Of a stretch of DNA of 64,000 nucleotides, positions 63,801 through 64,000 are shown in pieces; the stretch's first letter is position 1; each line of letters begins with the position of its first letter. The position numbers and the translations under genes were made by a program. The notes under the pieces are model-generated. The model did not search any database. It saw nothing but the letters and a program-made list of their open reading frames with translations, and was not told the origin of the DNA. This DNA comes from Closterium sp. NIES-65 (lineage: Eukaryota; Streptophyta; Zygnematophyceae; Desmidiales; Closteriaceae). Location: assembly GCA_948144175.1 (NCBI GenBank), contig CANXME010002501.1, positions 62,001-126,000 on the forward strand, in the 5' to 3' direction.

Positions 63801-64000
63801 GACCCTGAGGGGGAAGGGGGTCTACCGGGGGGGGACCTGGCGAGAGGAAGAGCGGCGGCGGGGGGAGGGGCGCAGTGCGGTAGGGGAAGAGACGGTAGTA
63901 AGGAACTGACTTGTCAAACGTGACGTCCTGGGAGGACAGAAGACGGCGCGAGGTGGGGTGGTAAAACTGCCAACTAGGCGCGTCTGGGGGGAAGCCAAGG
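60824..64000 (-). pseudogene. Copia B pol, copy 2: RNase H, RT, linker
   Basis: Less decayed than copy 1. 61,400-62,326 is an open RT with intact YVDDLVFATADT; 60,932-61,306 is RNase H (DASWADD, SCEAEIYAG, LYIDNKA); 62,333-63,637 is the spacer and linker with (EPGGA)n. An in-frame stop near 62,330 (tagccag, a Trp-type codon in SSQW) and a frame change near 61,310 remain. The integrase lies beyond the window. Confidence 0.88.

Larger units (their letters stand above)
55815..64000 (-). mobile_element. Ty1/copia element A, copy 2 (runs past window end)
   Basis: Minus-strand A with its 3' LTR at 55,815-56,260 and pol to 60,495, then interrupted by B at the same catag site as copy 1. It lacks gypsy J at 58,207/58,208. 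The left flank ctggt matches the right flank of the copy 1 5' LTR. Gag and 5' LTR are expected beyond 64,000. Confidence 0.9.
58208..64000. repeat. Long direct repeat, copy 2 (partner 2,890-8,683)
   Basis: Same content and order as copy 1, including the A/B junction. It is truncated by the window end in B's integrase-RT linker region, so the true repeat is longer. Confidence 0.95.
60501..64000 (-). mobile_element. Ty1/copia element B, copy 2 (cut by window end)
   Basis: Starts with the 126-bp LTR after catag (60,496-60,500), at the same site in A as copy 1, so this insertion predates the duplication. Pol follows to the window end. Confidence 0.92.

Noticed and set aside
1..64000. Circular contig or plasmid explaining the end repeat
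   Set aside because: The copies differ (J insertion, about 1% in B, an indel), and the content is intron-bearing nuclear genes and retrotransposons. Haplotype tandem misassembly remains possible and is discussed in findings.
1..64000. tRNA or rRNA genes
   Set aside because: No cloverleaf-like or rRNA-like segment was recognised by eye; the only tRNA-related sequences are primer binding sites.

Overview
This is a eukaryotic nuclear window, most likely from a streptophyte green alga or early land plant. The evidence is a Novel Plant SNARE gene with phased introns, Ty1/copia elements primed by an initiator-Met-type binding site (tggtatcagagc-like), and Ty3/gypsy chromoviruses. A Zygnematophyceae alga such as Closterium is a guess. 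About 88% of the window is LTR retrotransposon. Host sequence is confined to about 47.5-55.8 kb.

Host island (47,458-55,814). In + order it holds: (i) the C-terminal exons of an NPSN-type Qb-SNARE (47,539-48,188, +); (ii) a head-to-head pair of paralogous, six-exon, signal-peptide-bearing genes of unrecognised family (48,396-50,501 on -, 51,989-54,264 on +), sharing identical intron phases and a 1.5-kb divergent promoter region; (iii) the N-terminal exons of an NPSN gene (55,217-55,812, +). The C-terminal half lies before the N-terminal half. This is best explained by tandem duplication of a unit of about 55.3 kb: the C-terminal exons belong to one copy and the N-terminal exons to the next.

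Retrotransposon nest. In each NPSN copy an old copia element (A, - strand, LTR about 445 bp) is inserted exactly at the exon 4/intron 4 junction (TSD ctggt). Into A went copia B (LTR 126 bp, TSD catag). Into B went copia C (+, 9,841-17,023, TSD tagga), gypsy D (-, 17,863-41,915, TSD cttgc) and the non-autonomous element I (42,486-44,665, TSD actac). Into D went copia E (TSD ttttg), copia G (TSD gtagc) and solo LTR H (TSD tcatc). Copia F (TSD gctat) then landed in an LTR of E. The nest is five levels deep (A>B>D>E>F), and every junction except that of J is supported by a 5-bp target-site duplication on both sides.

Edges. At the left end a gypsy chromovirus (J, 1-2,889) is inserted into copy 1 of A. 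The matching site in copy 2 (58,207/58,208) is empty. From that point 2,890-8,683 and 58,208-64,000 are the same sequence, about 5.8 kb of A plus B in direct orientation, offset 55,318 then 55,317 bp.

Coding state. F carries one intact gag-pol frame and identical LTRs. J has an open pol. G has identical LTRs but keeps only linker-RT-RNase H. I has LTRs differing at one position and no gag or pol. A, B, C, D and E are broken. The B, C, E, F and I leaders share a PBS-proximal module (usually a short hairpin, then GGGCCCACC) followed by element-specific GC-rich repeat arrays.
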